A program made the translations under genes and the position numbers. A stretch of 28,273 nt of DNA from Asaia bogorensis (GTDB lineage: Bacteria; Pseudomonadota; Alphaproteobacteria; Acetobacterales; Acetobacteraceae). Under the pieces are notes generated by a model. It was not told the DNA's origin. It made no database searches and saw only the letters and a list, made by a program, of their open reading frames with translations. How positions within the stretch are numbered: position 1 is the stretch's first letter; every line of letters starts with the position of its first letter. Below are positions 6,988-16,037 of the stretch, piece after piece. The stretch lies in NCBI GenBank assembly GCA_945886995.1, contig CAMCZJ010000006.1:1-28273 (forward strand), given 5' to 3'.

Positions 6988-8426
6988 TTCATCGCCCCCG
7001 CCAGGCGCCCGCGCGCGCGCGCCTGCAATTCTGTCAATTGCGCCGGCAACGCATGCGCCCAATTGGTGATATTGCCTGCGCCCAGACACACCACATAATC
7101 GCCTTGGCGTGCAATGGCGTGGATCATCTCCGCCAGGCTATCAGGCCCTGGCAGCGGCACCACGGAACGATGCCCGCGTGCGCGGAGCCCCTCCACCAGC
7201 GCATCCTTGTCCACGCCTTCCATCGGCGCTTCGCCGGCGGCATAGACATCAGCCACAATCACCGTGCCCGCATCATTCATGCAGGCGCAGAATTCTTCGA
7301 ACAGGGATGCAAGCCGCGAATAGCGATGCGGCTGTACCACCGCGATCACATCACGCGCGCCGGCCTGCCGCGCGGCCTTCAGAACGGCAGCGATTTCCAC
7401 CGGGTGATGGCCGTAATCATCAATCACCGTAATGCCGCCCGCTTCGCCAGTACGCGTGAAGCGCCGCTTCACGCCCTTGAAGCCGGCAAGCGCAGTACGG
7501 ATGGTAACTTCATCCACGCCCATCTCAGCCGCAATCGCCACCGCTGCCAGCGCATTCTGCACATTATGCTGGCCCAGCATGGGCAGGCGGAAGGGCTTCA
7601 TGTTGCGGACGCGCCCGCTCAGCCGATCCGTCACGGTCACTTCAAAAGTGGCGCCCATGCGGTCCATGATCACGCGTTCGGCGCGCACATCTGCCTGAGG
7701 GGAAAAGCCGTAAGTCACGATGCGCCGATCCGAAAGGCGCGGGATCATCGCCTGCACTTCCGGATGATCAATGCAAAGCACCGCGAAACCATAGAAGGGA
7801 ATATTGCCGACGAACTGGGCGTAGCCTTCCTTCATCGCTTCTTCAGTACCCCAATGATCCAAATGTTCCGGATCCATATTGGTAACCACAGCGACCACCG
7901 CGGGAAGCTTAAGGAACGACCCATCGCTTTCGTCGGCTTCCACTACCATCCATTCGCCGCCACCCATGCGCGTATTGGTGCCGTAGGCATTGATGATGCC
8001 GCCATTGATCACGGTGGGATCAAGCCGCGCCGCTTCCAACACGGCCGCAACCAGGCTTGTCGTGGTGGTCTTGCCATGCGTGCCGCCAATGGCGATAGAC
8101 CATTTGAGCCGCATGAGCTCGGCCAACATTTCGGCGCGACGCACGATTGGGATCAGTCGCTGCCGTGCCGCCGCCACTTCCGGATTGTCGCGCTTCACGG
8201 CGGTGGACACCACCAGCACCTGCGCATTGCCAAGATTGGCAGCGTCATGGCCGATCATGACCGGAATGCCAGCAGCGCGCAGCCGCGCAACATTGGCGCC
8301 TTCGGCAATATCACTGCCCTGCACTTGGTAGCCAAGCGTGTGCAGCACTTCGGCAATGCCGGACATACCAATGCCGCCAATACCAACGAAGTGAATGGCG
8401 CCGATACTGATGGGGAGTGCGCGCAT
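6984..8426 (-). CDS. murC: UDP-N-acetylmuramate--L-alanine ligase
   Basis: MurC adds the first amino acid, L-Ala, to UDP-MurNAc in the cytoplasm using ATP. The 480-residue protein has the N-terminal Rossmann-like UDP-binding motif HFVGIGGIGMSGIAE (12-26), the P-loop GGTHGKTTT (114-122), the Mur-ligase central motif VEADESDGSF, MDPEHLDHWG, and the C-terminal YGHHPVEI. These are the diagnostic MurC versions of the Mur ligase motifs. Its ATG shares one base with the murG stop (TGATG), a coupling arrangement seen repeatedly in this operon. Confidence 0.98.
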   Translation of the reverse strand: MRALPISIGAIHFVGIGGIGMSGIAEVLHTLGYQVQGSDIAEGANVARLRAAGIPVMIGHDAANLGNAQVLVVSTAVKRDNPEVAAARQRLIPIVRRAEMLAELMRLKWSIAIGGTHGKTTTTSLVAAVLEAARLDPTVINGGIINAYGTNTRMGGGEWMVVEADESDGSFLKLPAVVAVVTNMDPEHLDHWGTEEAMKEGYAQFVGNIPFYGFAVLCIDHPEVQAMIPRLSDRRIVTYGFSPQADVRAERVIMDRMGATFEVTVTDRLSGRVRNMKPFRLPMLGQHNVQNALAAVAIAAEMGVDEVTIRTALAGFKGVKRRFTRTGEAGGITVIDDYGHHPVEIAAVLKAARQAGARDVIAVVQPHRYSRLASLFEEFCACMNDAGTVIVADVYAAGEAPMEGVDKDALVEGLRARGHRSVVPLPGPDSLAEMIHAIARQGDYVVCLGAGNITNWAHALPAQLTELQARARGRLAGAMK

Positions 8427-9559
8427 CAGGAAACCCCCACCATACTGCGCCGCGCCAGCGCCAAGACACGATCGGCAAGATCGCGCGCAGCATGCGGGCG
8501 CGCCAGCGCCGCCGCGGCAGAGGCGGCAGACGCCAAGCGCGCCGGGAAATTCAGAAATGAAATCAGCGCCTCCGAAAGCGCCTGAGGTGTGAAAGCGGCT
8601 TGCGCGAAAACCCTTGCGGCATCAGCCGCAGCGAGCGCGCGTGCATTCGCGGTTTGATGATCGTCAATCGCCGATGGCAGCGGCACCAGAATAGAAGGCC
8701 GACCGGCGCAGGCAATTTCAGCCACGGTGGAAGCTCCGGCGCGGCCAATGACTAGATGCGCGGTGGCGAGCCGCCCAGCTACATCAGGGAAGAAAGGCGC
8801 CAAATCAGCCGGCACACTCGCCGCTTCGTAAGCCGCACGGGTGCGAGCCAGATCTTCTGCCCGGCATTGCTGCGTTACCAGCAGCCGCGCGCGCAAACCT
8901 TCCGGTAAGGCCGCGATGGCTACGGGCACCACATCGGCGAAAATCCGCGCCCCCAGCGACCCACCAAGCACCAGCACGCGCAGCGCCGCATCTTCTGCGG
9001 GCAGTGGATAGGGTTGCCCAGCTAAAGCCGCCAAGGCTGGGCGCACGGGGTTACCCACTACGGCACTTCGTGTACCATCCGGCACCATCGCTGTCTCAGC
9101 ATAGGAAAGCGCCAGCAGATCAGCGCCACGCGCCATAACGCGATTGGCGCGGCCCAAAACCGCATTCTGTTCATGCAGAACCAGTGCCGGACGCCGAGCA
9201 GCCGGCATCAGCCGCGCTGCAGCCAAGGGCGGGAAGGAAGGATAACCCCCGAACCCTACAACAGCGCTGGGCGACAAATCCCTGATATGCCGGCGCGCCT
9301 GCAGAGTACCCATCATCAAGCCCGAAGCACCCCGCAGCGCCTGGCGCAACCCGCGCCCAGAAAGCCCTGCGCCCTGTAGTACGAAACGCTCCGCATTCGC
9401 GAAGACAGGGCTGTCATACGCAGCGGAACGCGCATCGGTCATCAGCGCCACACGTTCGCCGCGCCGGATCAGCTCTGCCGCCAGTGCCTCAGCCGGGAAA
9501 AGATGCCCGCCCGTGCCGCCCGCGGCGATGATGATGGGCTGCACCATGGGGCCCCTCAC
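8426..9559 (-). CDS. murG: undecaprenyldiphospho-muramoylpentapeptide beta-N-acetylglucosaminyltransferase
   Basis: MurG is a peripheral inner-membrane GT28 glycosyltransferase that adds GlcNAc to lipid I to form lipid II. Conserved elements are the glycine loop IIAAGGTGGHLFPA at the N-terminus, a second loop at VLGGSLGARI, and the UDP-GlcNAc site GRAGASTVAEIACAGRPSILVPLP followed by DDHQTANA. Two starts are possible. A GTG at 9559 overlaps the ftsW stop as GTGA and has AGGTGG upstream (377 residues). An ATG at 9547 gives 373 residues with GAGGGG very close to it. I give the first, but the second is nearly as likely. Confidence 0.96.
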   Translation of the reverse strand: MRGPMVQPIIIAAGGTGGHLFPAEALAAELIRRGERVALMTDARSAAYDSPVFANAERFVLQGAGLSGRGLRQALRGASGLMMGTLQARRHIRDLSPSAVVGFGGYPSFPPLAAARLMPAARRPALVLHEQNAVLGRANRVMARGADLLALSYAETAMVPDGTRSAVVGNPVRPALAALAGQPYPLPAEDAALRVLVLGGSLGARIFADVVPVAIAALPEGLRARLLVTQQCRAEDLARTRAAYEAASVPADLAPFFPDVAGRLATAHLVIGRAGASTVAEIACAGRPSILVPLPSAIDDHQTANARALAAADAARVFAQAAFTPQALSEALISFLNFPARLASAASAAAALARPHAARDLADRVLALARRSMVGVS

Positions 9560-10725
9560 CTTGCGCCACCTGTGGCGAGCGCACCATTCGGCAAGCCGGT
9601 TCCGGCGGCGCGTTCACCAATGCGCTTGCGTGTCAGCGCCAACAACATCCCCATGCCAAGCGCAATGGCAAGCACCGAAGAACCGCCATAGGAAACGAAG
9701 GGCAGCGTCATGCCTTTGGTGGGGATCAAATGCAGCGTGGACGCCATATTCACGAAAGCCTGCAAGCCGAATTGCGTCAGCAGGCCGGTCGCCGCCAGCA
9801 CCACGAAGAAATCAGTTTCTGCCAGCAAGCGCATCAAGCCGCGCAGCACTATGAAGGCGAAAAGTGCCAGGATGATCAGGCACACCACCATGCCAAATTC
9901 TTCTCCGGCGACGGCAAAGACGAAATCGGCATGCGCATCGGGCAGCACATTCTTCACGCGCCCTTCACCCGGCCCGCGCCCCAAAAGCCCACCATTGGCG
10001 AAGGCTTCCATGGCGACGCTCACCTGATAGGAATCGCCTGAGCTGGGATCTAGAAAGCGATGCACGCGCGACTGTACATGCGGAAAAAGAAAGTAAGCCA
10101 GAACGCCAACGCCAGCGCCCAGAATGGCCAGCCCGCCAACAATAAAGAAATTCAAGCCGGCGACGACAAACTGGGCAAAAAGCACCGCCGTCATCACCAA
10201 CAGCATACCGATATCGGGTTGGCTTTTCATGATCACCGCAATCACGGCGAAAAGCCCAATCGTGATCGCACGGCCCCAGAATCGTGAACCTGGTGCCATG
10301 CCCTCTGCAATCAGCCAAGCCGCCACCACGGCAAAGAAGGGTTTGAGAAACTCAGACGGCTGCAAGGAAAGCCCAGGGATCGGCAGCCAACGCCTTGCCC
10401 CCTTGATTTCAACACCAACCACGAGCGTTGCCGCCGTCAGCACCAAAGCCCCGGCGCAACCAAGCAGGGCGAACCGTCGAACGCCGCGTGGCGACAGCAG
10501 CGAGACCGCCACCATCACGGCTGCCGCCAGCGCCAGATAGAAAACCTGCTTCAGGAAGAACATGTGGCGCGATGATGCACCGATACGCTCGGCCACCGCG
10601 GGCGATGCCGCCAACATCATCACATAGCCAAAGCCGATCAGCACCATCAGGGCCGTCAGCGTCCAGCGATCCACCGTCCACCACCAACGTCCAAGAATGG
10701 AGTTATCCGCGCGGGAGAGCGCCAT
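9556..10725 (-). CDS. ftsW: septal peptidoglycan glycosyltransferase FtsW (SEDS family)
   Basis: FtsW is a polytopic inner-membrane SEDS protein that polymerises lipid II at the septum together with the class B penicillin-binding protein FtsI. The 389-residue sequence is a series of hydrophobic segments, about ten predicted by eye. SEDS signatures are EIKGARRWLPI and LQPSEFLKP in the middle, the long loop DSYQVSVAMEAFANGGLLGRG and PDAHADFVFAVAGEEFG, and the C-terminal PFVSYGGSS. These match FtsW/RodA, and the cluster position between murD and murG fixes it as FtsW. The ATG shares one base with the murD stop (TGATG). Confidence 0.96.
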   Translation of the reverse strand: MALSRADNSILGRWWWTVDRWTLTALMVLIGFGYVMMLAASPAVAERIGASSRHMFFLKQVFYLALAAAVMVAVSLLSPRGVRRFALLGCAGALVLTAATLVVGVEIKGARRWLPIPGLSLQPSEFLKPFFAVVAAWLIAEGMAPGSRFWGRAITIGLFAVIAVIMKSQPDIGMLLVMTAVLFAQFVVAGLNFFIVGGLAILGAGVGVLAYFLFPHVQSRVHRFLDPSSGDSYQVSVAMEAFANGGLLGRGPGEGRVKNVLPDAHADFVFAVAGEEFGMVVCLIILALFAFIVLRGLMRLLAETDFFVVLAATGLLTQFGLQAFVNMASTLHLIPTKGMTLPFVSYGGSSVLAIALGMGMLLALTRKRIGERAAGTGLPNGALATGGAR

Positions 10726-12116
10726 CAGCTTGCCCTCCTGCTCGGCTCAGCGACCAGCGCCTGCGCCAGTTCACGGAAGCGATCACCGCGCGCATCAAAG
10801 CCTGAGAATTGATCAAAGGAAGCCGCCGCTGGGGAAAGCAGCACGACAGGCGCCGCACCAGCAAAAGCCGCTTGCGCTGCCGCCGGCACGGCCGCTTCCA
10901 GGCTACCGACGACTTCATGCGCAACGCCAGCTTCGCGCAACGTGGCCGCCATGCTCAGCGCATCGCGCCCGATCAAAAAAGCCTTGGCGATGCGCGTGAA
11001 GAAGGGTGCCAGCGGCGCAATGCCGCCTTCCTTCGCCATGCCGCCCGCGATCCACACAACGCGGCCATAAGAAGCCAGTGCGCGCGCCGCGCTATCTGCA
11101 TTGGTCGCCTTGCTGTCGTTAACAAAGACAACGCCATTGGCTTCGGCGACGATTTCCTGCCGATGCGGCAAGCCAGGGTAGCTTGCGATACCGCGCGCTA
11201 TATCCGCACGCGTGACGCCAAGCGCCATGCAGGCCGCTGCTGCCGCTGCCGCGTTCTGTGCGTTATGGGCGCCTGTTAGAGCCACCGCCGCCGCCAGATC
11301 AAGGATCGGCCCGCTATCGTCCCGCAGCGTCCGGCTCTCAGCCCAAATACCCCCAGCCTGTGGCGTCAGGCCCGAAATCGGCACGACGCGCGCGGCCAAG
11401 CCAGCCCCCATCGCGGCGGTCATCGGGTCATCCTGTCCAAGCACAGCCACATCGCCGGCCTGCTGACGCGCGAAGATTTGAGCCTTCGCAGCGGCATAGC
11501 CGGCCATGCTTCCATGGCGGTCCAAGTGATCAGGGCTGAGGTTCAGCATAACAGCTACGTTGAAGCGCAGAGTTGCGATTCGCTCCAACATGTAAGACGA
11601 CATTTCGAGGGTATAGACCCCTTCAGACCCCAATATATTGAGATCAAGCGCCGCCGGGCCCAAATTCCCCCCCACCTCACAGGCCATGCCGGACCCGCGC
11701 AGGATATGGTGGATCAGGGCAGTTGTCGTGGATTTGCCATTGGTGCCGGTGACGCCGATGAAACGCGCCCCGGAATGGCTGGCCAGTACCGCGCGGTAGA
11801 GAAATTCCACATCGCAAAGGACGGGCCTGCCGGCGAAAGTGGCTGCTTGCGCGGCAGGATGTGGCGCGGGCAAGTGGTGCGGAATGCCCGGTGAAAGCAG
11901 CAACGCATCGGCACGGAAAGCGCCGGCGGTGGGGTCCTTCAGAGTCAGCCCGGCAGCGGCCGCTGCTGTGCGTGCTTCGGGCTTGTCGTCCCAAACCTCA
12001 ATTTCCGCGCCCCAGGCAGCCAGGCGCAAGGCGGCTGGCAGGCCAGCGCGGCCCAGCCCAACCACAGCGATGCGCGCGCCGGGAAAGGGGGTGAAGGGGG
12101 GGCTTGGCGCGGTCAT
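10725..12116 (-). CDS. murD: UDP-N-acetylmuramoylalanine--D-glutamate ligase
   Basis: MurD adds D-Glu to UDP-MurNAc-L-Ala in the cytoplasm. The 463-residue protein has a UDP-binding loop VVGLGRAGLPAALRL (18-32), the P-loop GVTGTNGKSTTT (121-132), LEMSSYMLE, LSPDHLDRHGS, and the C-terminal NDSKATNADSAARAL and IAGG stretches typical of MurD. LLLSPGIP near residue 75 is the conserved N-domain end. The N-terminal dozen residues are Pro-rich and not conserved. The ATG overlaps the mraY stop by 4 nt (ATGA) and the stop shares a base with ftsW. Confidence 0.97.
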   Translation of the reverse strand: MTAPSPPFTPFPGARIAVVGLGRAGLPAALRLAAWGAEIEVWDDKPEARTAAAAAGLTLKDPTAGAFRADALLLSPGIPHHLPAPHPAAQAATFAGRPVLCDVEFLYRAVLASHSGARFIGVTGTNGKSTTTALIHHILRGSGMACEVGGNLGPAALDLNILGSEGVYTLEMSSYMLERIATLRFNVAVMLNLSPDHLDRHGSMAGYAAAKAQIFARQQAGDVAVLGQDDPMTAAMGAGLAARVVPISGLTPQAGGIWAESRTLRDDSGPILDLAAAVALTGAHNAQNAAAAAAACMALGVTRADIARGIASYPGLPHRQEIVAEANGVVFVNDSKATNADSAARALASYGRVVWIAGGMAKEGGIAPLAPFFTRIAKAFLIGRDALSMAATLREAGVAHEVVGSLEAAVPAAAQAAFAGAAPVVLLSPAAASFDQFSGFDARGDRFRELAQALVAEPSRRAS

Positions 12117-13201
12117 CTGATTTTCAGCGTCGAAAGCCCAACCAACGCCAGGATCATGGCAATGATCCAGAAGCGGATCACGATGGTGGGCTCGGCCCAG
12201 CCTTTTTTCTCAAAATGGTGATGCAGCGGCGCCATCAGAAAAACGCGCCGGCCTGTGCGTTTGAACCAGAAGACCTGGATGATGACGGAGACCGTTTCCA
12301 CCACAAAAAGCCCGCCCACAATGGCGAGTACGATTTCGTGCTTGGTCGCAACCGCCAGCCCACCCAGCGCGCCACCGAGTGAAAGCGAACCTGTATCTCC
12401 CATGAACACGGCCGCCGGTGGCGCATTGAACCAAAGAAAGCCCAGTGCAGCACCAACCAAGGCAGCGCAAAACACCGCAAGCTCACCGGTACCGGGTACG
12501 TAATGCAGCTGCAGGTAGTCGGCGAAAACACGATTCCCGACCAGGTAGGCAATCAAGGCGAAAACCGTCGCCGCGATCATCACCGGCACTATCGCGAGCC
12601 CATCCAGCCCATCGGTCAGATTGACCGCGTTGGATGATCCCATCATCACCAGAGCCGCAAGCAGTGGAAACAGAATACCAAGTGGTAGCAGCAATTCCTT
12701 GAAGATCGGGAAGGCGAGCTTATCGGAAAGTGCGCCTGGCATGAGCCAGGTGAGCCAGAGTGCAGCGACAACACCGAGGCCAGCCTGCACCAAAAGCTTC
12801 GCGCGGCCAGAAACACCCTTGGTATTGCGCTTGGTCACTTTCAGCCAATCATCAGTAAAGCCAAGCGCGCCATAGCTACAGGTGATGAACAGTACTGCCC
12901 AAACAAAGCCATTGCGCAAATCGGCCCAAAGCAGTGTGGAACCGACCAACCCCAGCAGAATCAGCACACCCCCCATGGTGGGCGTGCCCTTCTTTTCCAC
13001 AATATGTCGCGCTGGACCATCTTCACGAATCGGCTGGCCGCCGCGCTGAAACCCGCGCAGCCAGCGAATGATGGAAGAGCCAAAAACCAAGCTAATCAGC
13101 AGCGCAGTCATGCAGGCGGCACCAGCGCGAAAGGTATGGTAGCGCGCCAAATTGGCCAGTGCATATTCTTCCGCAAAGGGAAGCAGAAGATTGTAGATCA
13201 C
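12113..13201 (-). CDS. mraY: phospho-N-acetylmuramoyl-pentapeptide-transferase
   Basis: MraY is the ten-helix inner-membrane enzyme that transfers phospho-MurNAc-pentapeptide from UDP to undecaprenyl phosphate, making lipid I. The 362-residue length is normal. Motifs are EKKGTPTMGG (69-78), FTDDWLKV (115-122) with the Asp pair Asp117/Asp118, NAVNLTDGLDGL (191-202), FMGDTGSLSLGG, and the Mg2+/nucleotide-site APLHHHFEKKGW near 325-336. The start is a GTG at 13201 that overlaps the murF stop as GTGA, so initiation probably depends on ribosomes finishing murF. Confidence 0.98.
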   Translation of the reverse strand: MIYNLLLPFAEEYALANLARYHTFRAGAACMTALLISLVFGSSIIRWLRGFQRGGQPIREDGPARHIVEKKGTPTMGGVLILLGLVGSTLLWADLRNGFVWAVLFITCSYGALGFTDDWLKVTKRNTKGVSGRAKLLVQAGLGVVAALWLTWLMPGALSDKLAFPIFKELLLPLGILFPLLAALVMMGSSNAVNLTDGLDGLAIVPVMIAATVFALIAYLVGNRVFADYLQLHYVPGTGELAVFCAALVGAALGFLWFNAPPAAVFMGDTGSLSLGGALGGLAVATKHEIVLAIVGGLFVVETVSVIIQVFWFKRTGRRVFLMAPLHHHFEKKGWAEPTIVIRFWIIAMILALVGLSTLKIR

Positions 13202-14580
13202 GAAGTTTCGTCTCCTGCCGAAAGTGCAGTAATGACAAGGCCCATACGAGAGCCAAGCGAACCCTTCACCAACACCGCATCACCAGGCTGAAGCGCCGCG
13301 CGCAAGGCGTTGGCGAGGGCGGTGGAATCAGGAAAAAGCCCCCCGCGCTGGCCTTCAGGCAGGGCATTGAAAAGATGCGCTGAAAGTGGACCGCAGCAGA
13401 ACACCAGATCGCTATGCTGCGCCGCATCTTGTGCCAGCGCCGCGTGCTGTGCAGGACCTTCCGCGCCTAATTCAAGCATGTCACCAAAAGCGAGAATGCG
13501 GCGCTTGGTGGGTTGCGTGGCGAGTACAGCAAGCCCTGCGCGCACCGAAGCGACCGAGGCGTTATAGGAATCATCAATTAGCAGCGCCTCTCCGCCCGCC
13601 ACGCGAATACGGCGCATGGCACCGCGCCCGGCGCTAGCCGCGAAGTTTGCAAGTGCTTCAGCGGCTTCTTCGGGTGGCAAGCCAAGCGCCAGCGCGGTGG
13701 CAAGGACGGCACAGCCATTCAGCGCCACATGGCGTCCCGGCGTGGTCAACCGCAGCGGAATTGTTTGGCCAGCCAGCGCGATTTCCGCCATGCCGCCATC
13801 CGCGGAAGCTTCGTAATACAGCAAGCGCGCATCAGCGTCCGCTGCTTCGCCATGAGTAAGCACGGTAAGTCTGGCATCGCGCGCGCGCCCGATCAATTCT
13901 GGCGCGAAGGCGCTATCGGCAGGCAGAATGGCGGTGCCGCCAGGCGCCATACCGGCGATGATATCACCCTTTTCCGCCGCAATCGCCGCCTGGCTGCCAA
14001 GCTGTCCGATATGCGCCGTGCCGATCGAGGTGATGATTCCGATTTGCGGTCTCGCGAGGCGCGAGAGTGGTGCGATTTCGCCGCGATTGTTCATGCCCAT
14101 TTCAATCACGGCAAAGGCCGTATCGCGTGGTAGCCGCGCCAGGGTTAGCGGCACGCCCCAATGATTATTGTGCGAAGCAGCCGAGGCATGGGTGGCGCCG
14201 AAAGCGCTGAGTGCCACGCGTAGCATTTCCTTGGTGGTGGTCTTGCCAACACTGCCGGTCACACCGACCACGCGCGCCGCCGCACGGGCACGCCCCGCCG
14301 CGCCCAGCGCGGTGAGCCCAGCCAGTGTATCATCCACCCTCAACAGTTTAGCCGTATCCAGTGCGCTTTGGGGCACGTGATCCACCATCGCCGCCGCCGC
14401 ACCCCGCGCCAGCGCATCGGCAACGAAATCATGCCCGTCACGTTGGTCGCGCAAGGCAACGAAGATATCGCCTGCGGCAATGCTGCGGCTGTCTATGGAT
14501 ACGCCAGTGACAGCGCATTCCGCCGCCAGCGCGCCGTCGGTGGCCGCGCGCAATTCGGCGCTGGTCCAAAGTGGCGTCAT
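13198..14580 (-). CDS. murF: UDP-N-acetylmuramoyl-tripeptide--D-alanyl-D-alanine ligase
   Basis: MurF joins D-Ala-D-Ala (made by the ddl product) to the UDP-MurNAc-tripeptide, the last cytoplasmic precursor step. The 460-residue protein shows the N-terminal SIDSRSIAAGDIFVAL (28-43), the P-loop VTGSVGKTTTKEM (107-119), SHNNHWGVPLTL, IEMGMNNRGEI, TSIGTAHIGQLGS and the C-terminal DDSYNASVASVRAGL with FGDMLELG, all MurF-specific versions. The ATG at 14580 overlaps the murE stop by 4 nt. Confidence 0.98.
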   Translation of the reverse strand: MTPLWTSAELRAATDGALAAECAVTGVSIDSRSIAAGDIFVALRDQRDGHDFVADALARGAAAAMVDHVPQSALDTAKLLRVDDTLAGLTALGAAGRARAAARVVGVTGSVGKTTTKEMLRVALSAFGATHASAASHNNHWGVPLTLARLPRDTAFAVIEMGMNNRGEIAPLSRLARPQIGIITSIGTAHIGQLGSQAAIAAEKGDIIAGMAPGGTAILPADSAFAPELIGRARDARLTVLTHGEAADADARLLYYEASADGGMAEIALAGQTIPLRLTTPGRHVALNGCAVLATALALGLPPEEAAEALANFAASAGRGAMRRIRVAGGEALLIDDSYNASVASVRAGLAVLATQPTKRRILAFGDMLELGAEGPAQHAALAQDAAQHSDLVFCCGPLSAHLFNALPEGQRGGLFPDSTALANALRAALQPGDAVLVKGSLGSRMGLVITALSAGDETS

Positions 14581-16037
14581 GGCAAAAGCCCCGCCAGCTT
14601 GCGCACTATGGCGACATCATCGAAGGGGTGCACAAAGCCGGCAATTTCCTGGCCGGCTTCATGGCCCTTGCCGGCCACAGCCAATACATCACCAGGGCCA
14701 AGGGCGCTCATGGCCTTGGCAATGGCTTCCTCGCGCGCGCCGGCATCCACCGCTTCAGGGCAACCCTGCAATACGGCAGTGCGGATCGCGCTTGCGTCTT
14801 CGCTGCGCGGATTGTCATCGGTGATCCAGACGCAATCCGCAGCTTCAGCTGCCGAACGCCCCATCAGCGGGCGCTTGCCGGGGTCTCGTTCCCCGCCAGC
14901 GCCGAACAGTACATGCAAGCGCCCCACAACATGCGGGCGTAGTGCTGCCAGAAGCCGTGTCAGGGCATCTGGTGTATGGGCGTAATCAACATAAATCGCT
15001 GCGCCATTTGGCAGGATGGCCGCGCGTTCCATGCGCCCGCGCACGCCATGCAAACGGCCAAGCGCAGCCACCGCGCCACGTTCCGAAACCCCAGTCACCA
15101 TAGCCAGCATTGCTGCCAGTAACGCGTTATCGGCTTGAAAGCGTCCTGGTAAAGGCAGCAGCACATCATGCCTCGTGCCTGCAATGCGGAAGTTAAGCGC
15201 CTGTCCCTCGGGTAAGGGATGCGCTGCCTCCAAGGCCAGCGCATCACCACCCGCGCCAACCAGACGAAGATCGAGTCCGCGCCGTATCGCGATTTCTCTG
15301 AGGGCGGCCAGTGTTTCCGGCTCGATATCTGCCATCGCGATGGCCGGCGAGCCTTCGGGCAGGATGGTATCGAATAGCCGCAGCTTGGCAGCGCGATAAG
15401 CCGCCATGGTGCCGTGGTAATCCAAATGATCGCGCGTCAGATTGGTGAATCCTGCCGCCGATAGCCGCACCCCATCCAGCCGGCGCTGATCTATCCCATG
15501 CGATGAGGCTTCCATCGCTACTGCGCTGAAACCATCACGCGCAAGCTGCGCAAGGCTTTCATGCAGCGCCACCGGATCGGGCGTGGTGAGCGAAGGGCCA
15601 GGCGGCAGCCCATCCGCAATCAGCCCAAGCGTACCAAGCGAAGCCGCCTTTCTGCGAGCATGGCGCCAAATCTGGCGCAGGAAGTCAACGCTGCTTGTCT
15701 TGCCATTAGTGCCCGTAATTGCCACGGCACAATCCGGCTGCGCGCGATAGAACGCTGCTGCCATCAGGGCCAAGGCGCGCCGTGGGTCTGGGCTGGTGAG
15801 AAGTGGGCGCGGTGGCGCCTCAGCAGGCCAGGCCGTACCCTCGGGGGCAAGAATGGCGGCCGCACCACGCGCCACTGCGTCGGCGATGAAGGCGCGCCCA
15901 TCAGCGCGGGCACCGGGCAGGGCCGCAAAAACCATCCCTTGGCGTACCGCACGGCTATCAGCCGTGAGACCCGTTATGTCGAGAGAGGCAGCGTCTTCAC
16001 CGCCCGACCATCCGTGCATGAGATCACCGAGGCGCAA
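14577..16037 (-). CDS. murE: UDP-N-acetylmuramoyl-L-alanyl-D-glutamate--2,6-diaminopimelate ligase
   Basis: MurE adds the third residue of the stem peptide. The DDNPRSED motif (407-414) contains DNPR, the signature for meso-diaminopimelate rather than lysine, as expected in a Gram-negative cell. Other motifs are TADSRAV (25-31), TGTNGKTSSV (108-117), TTPDP, MEASSHGIDQ, LTRDHLDYHG and YRAAKLRLF, whose Lys218 should be the carbamylated lysine. The chosen start is a TTG at 16037 (486 residues), because MRLGDLM matches the usual MurE N-terminus. It lies 14 nt inside ftsI and has only GAGG upstream. An ATG at 16019, just after the ftsI stop, is the alternative (480 residues). Confidence 0.97.
   Translation of the reverse strand: MRLGDLMHGWSGGEDAASLDITGLTADSRAVRQGMVFAALPGARADGRAFIADAVARGAAAILAPEGTAWPAEAPPRPLLTSPDPRRALALMAAAFYRAQPDCAVAITGTNGKTSSVDFLRQIWRHARRKAASLGTLGLIADGLPPGPSLTTPDPVALHESLAQLARDGFSAVAMEASSHGIDQRRLDGVRLSAAGFTNLTRDHLDYHGTMAAYRAAKLRLFDTILPEGSPAIAMADIEPETLAALREIAIRRGLDLRLVGAGGDALALEAAHPLPEGQALNFRIAGTRHDVLLPLPGRFQADNALLAAMLAMVTGVSERGAVAALGRLHGVRGRMERAAILPNGAAIYVDYAHTPDALTRLLAALRPHVVGRLHVLFGAGGERDPGKRPLMGRSAAEAADCVWITDDNPRSEDASAIRTAVLQGCPEAVDAGAREEAIAKAMSALGPGDVLAVAGKGHEAGQEIAGFVHPFDDVAIVRKLAGLLP

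Noticed and set aside
7038..8585. Long plus-strand open frame of 515 codons opposite murC
   Set aside because: It lies antisense to a firmly identified murC and is rich in His/Arg/Ala as expected from the reverse frame of GC-rich coding DNA; no domain is recognisable.
13198..16037. CRISPR arrays, tRNA genes or insertion sequences within the window
   Set aside because: No array of regularly spaced repeats, no cloverleaf-like sequence with a T-loop, and no transposase-like frame was seen at any position read.
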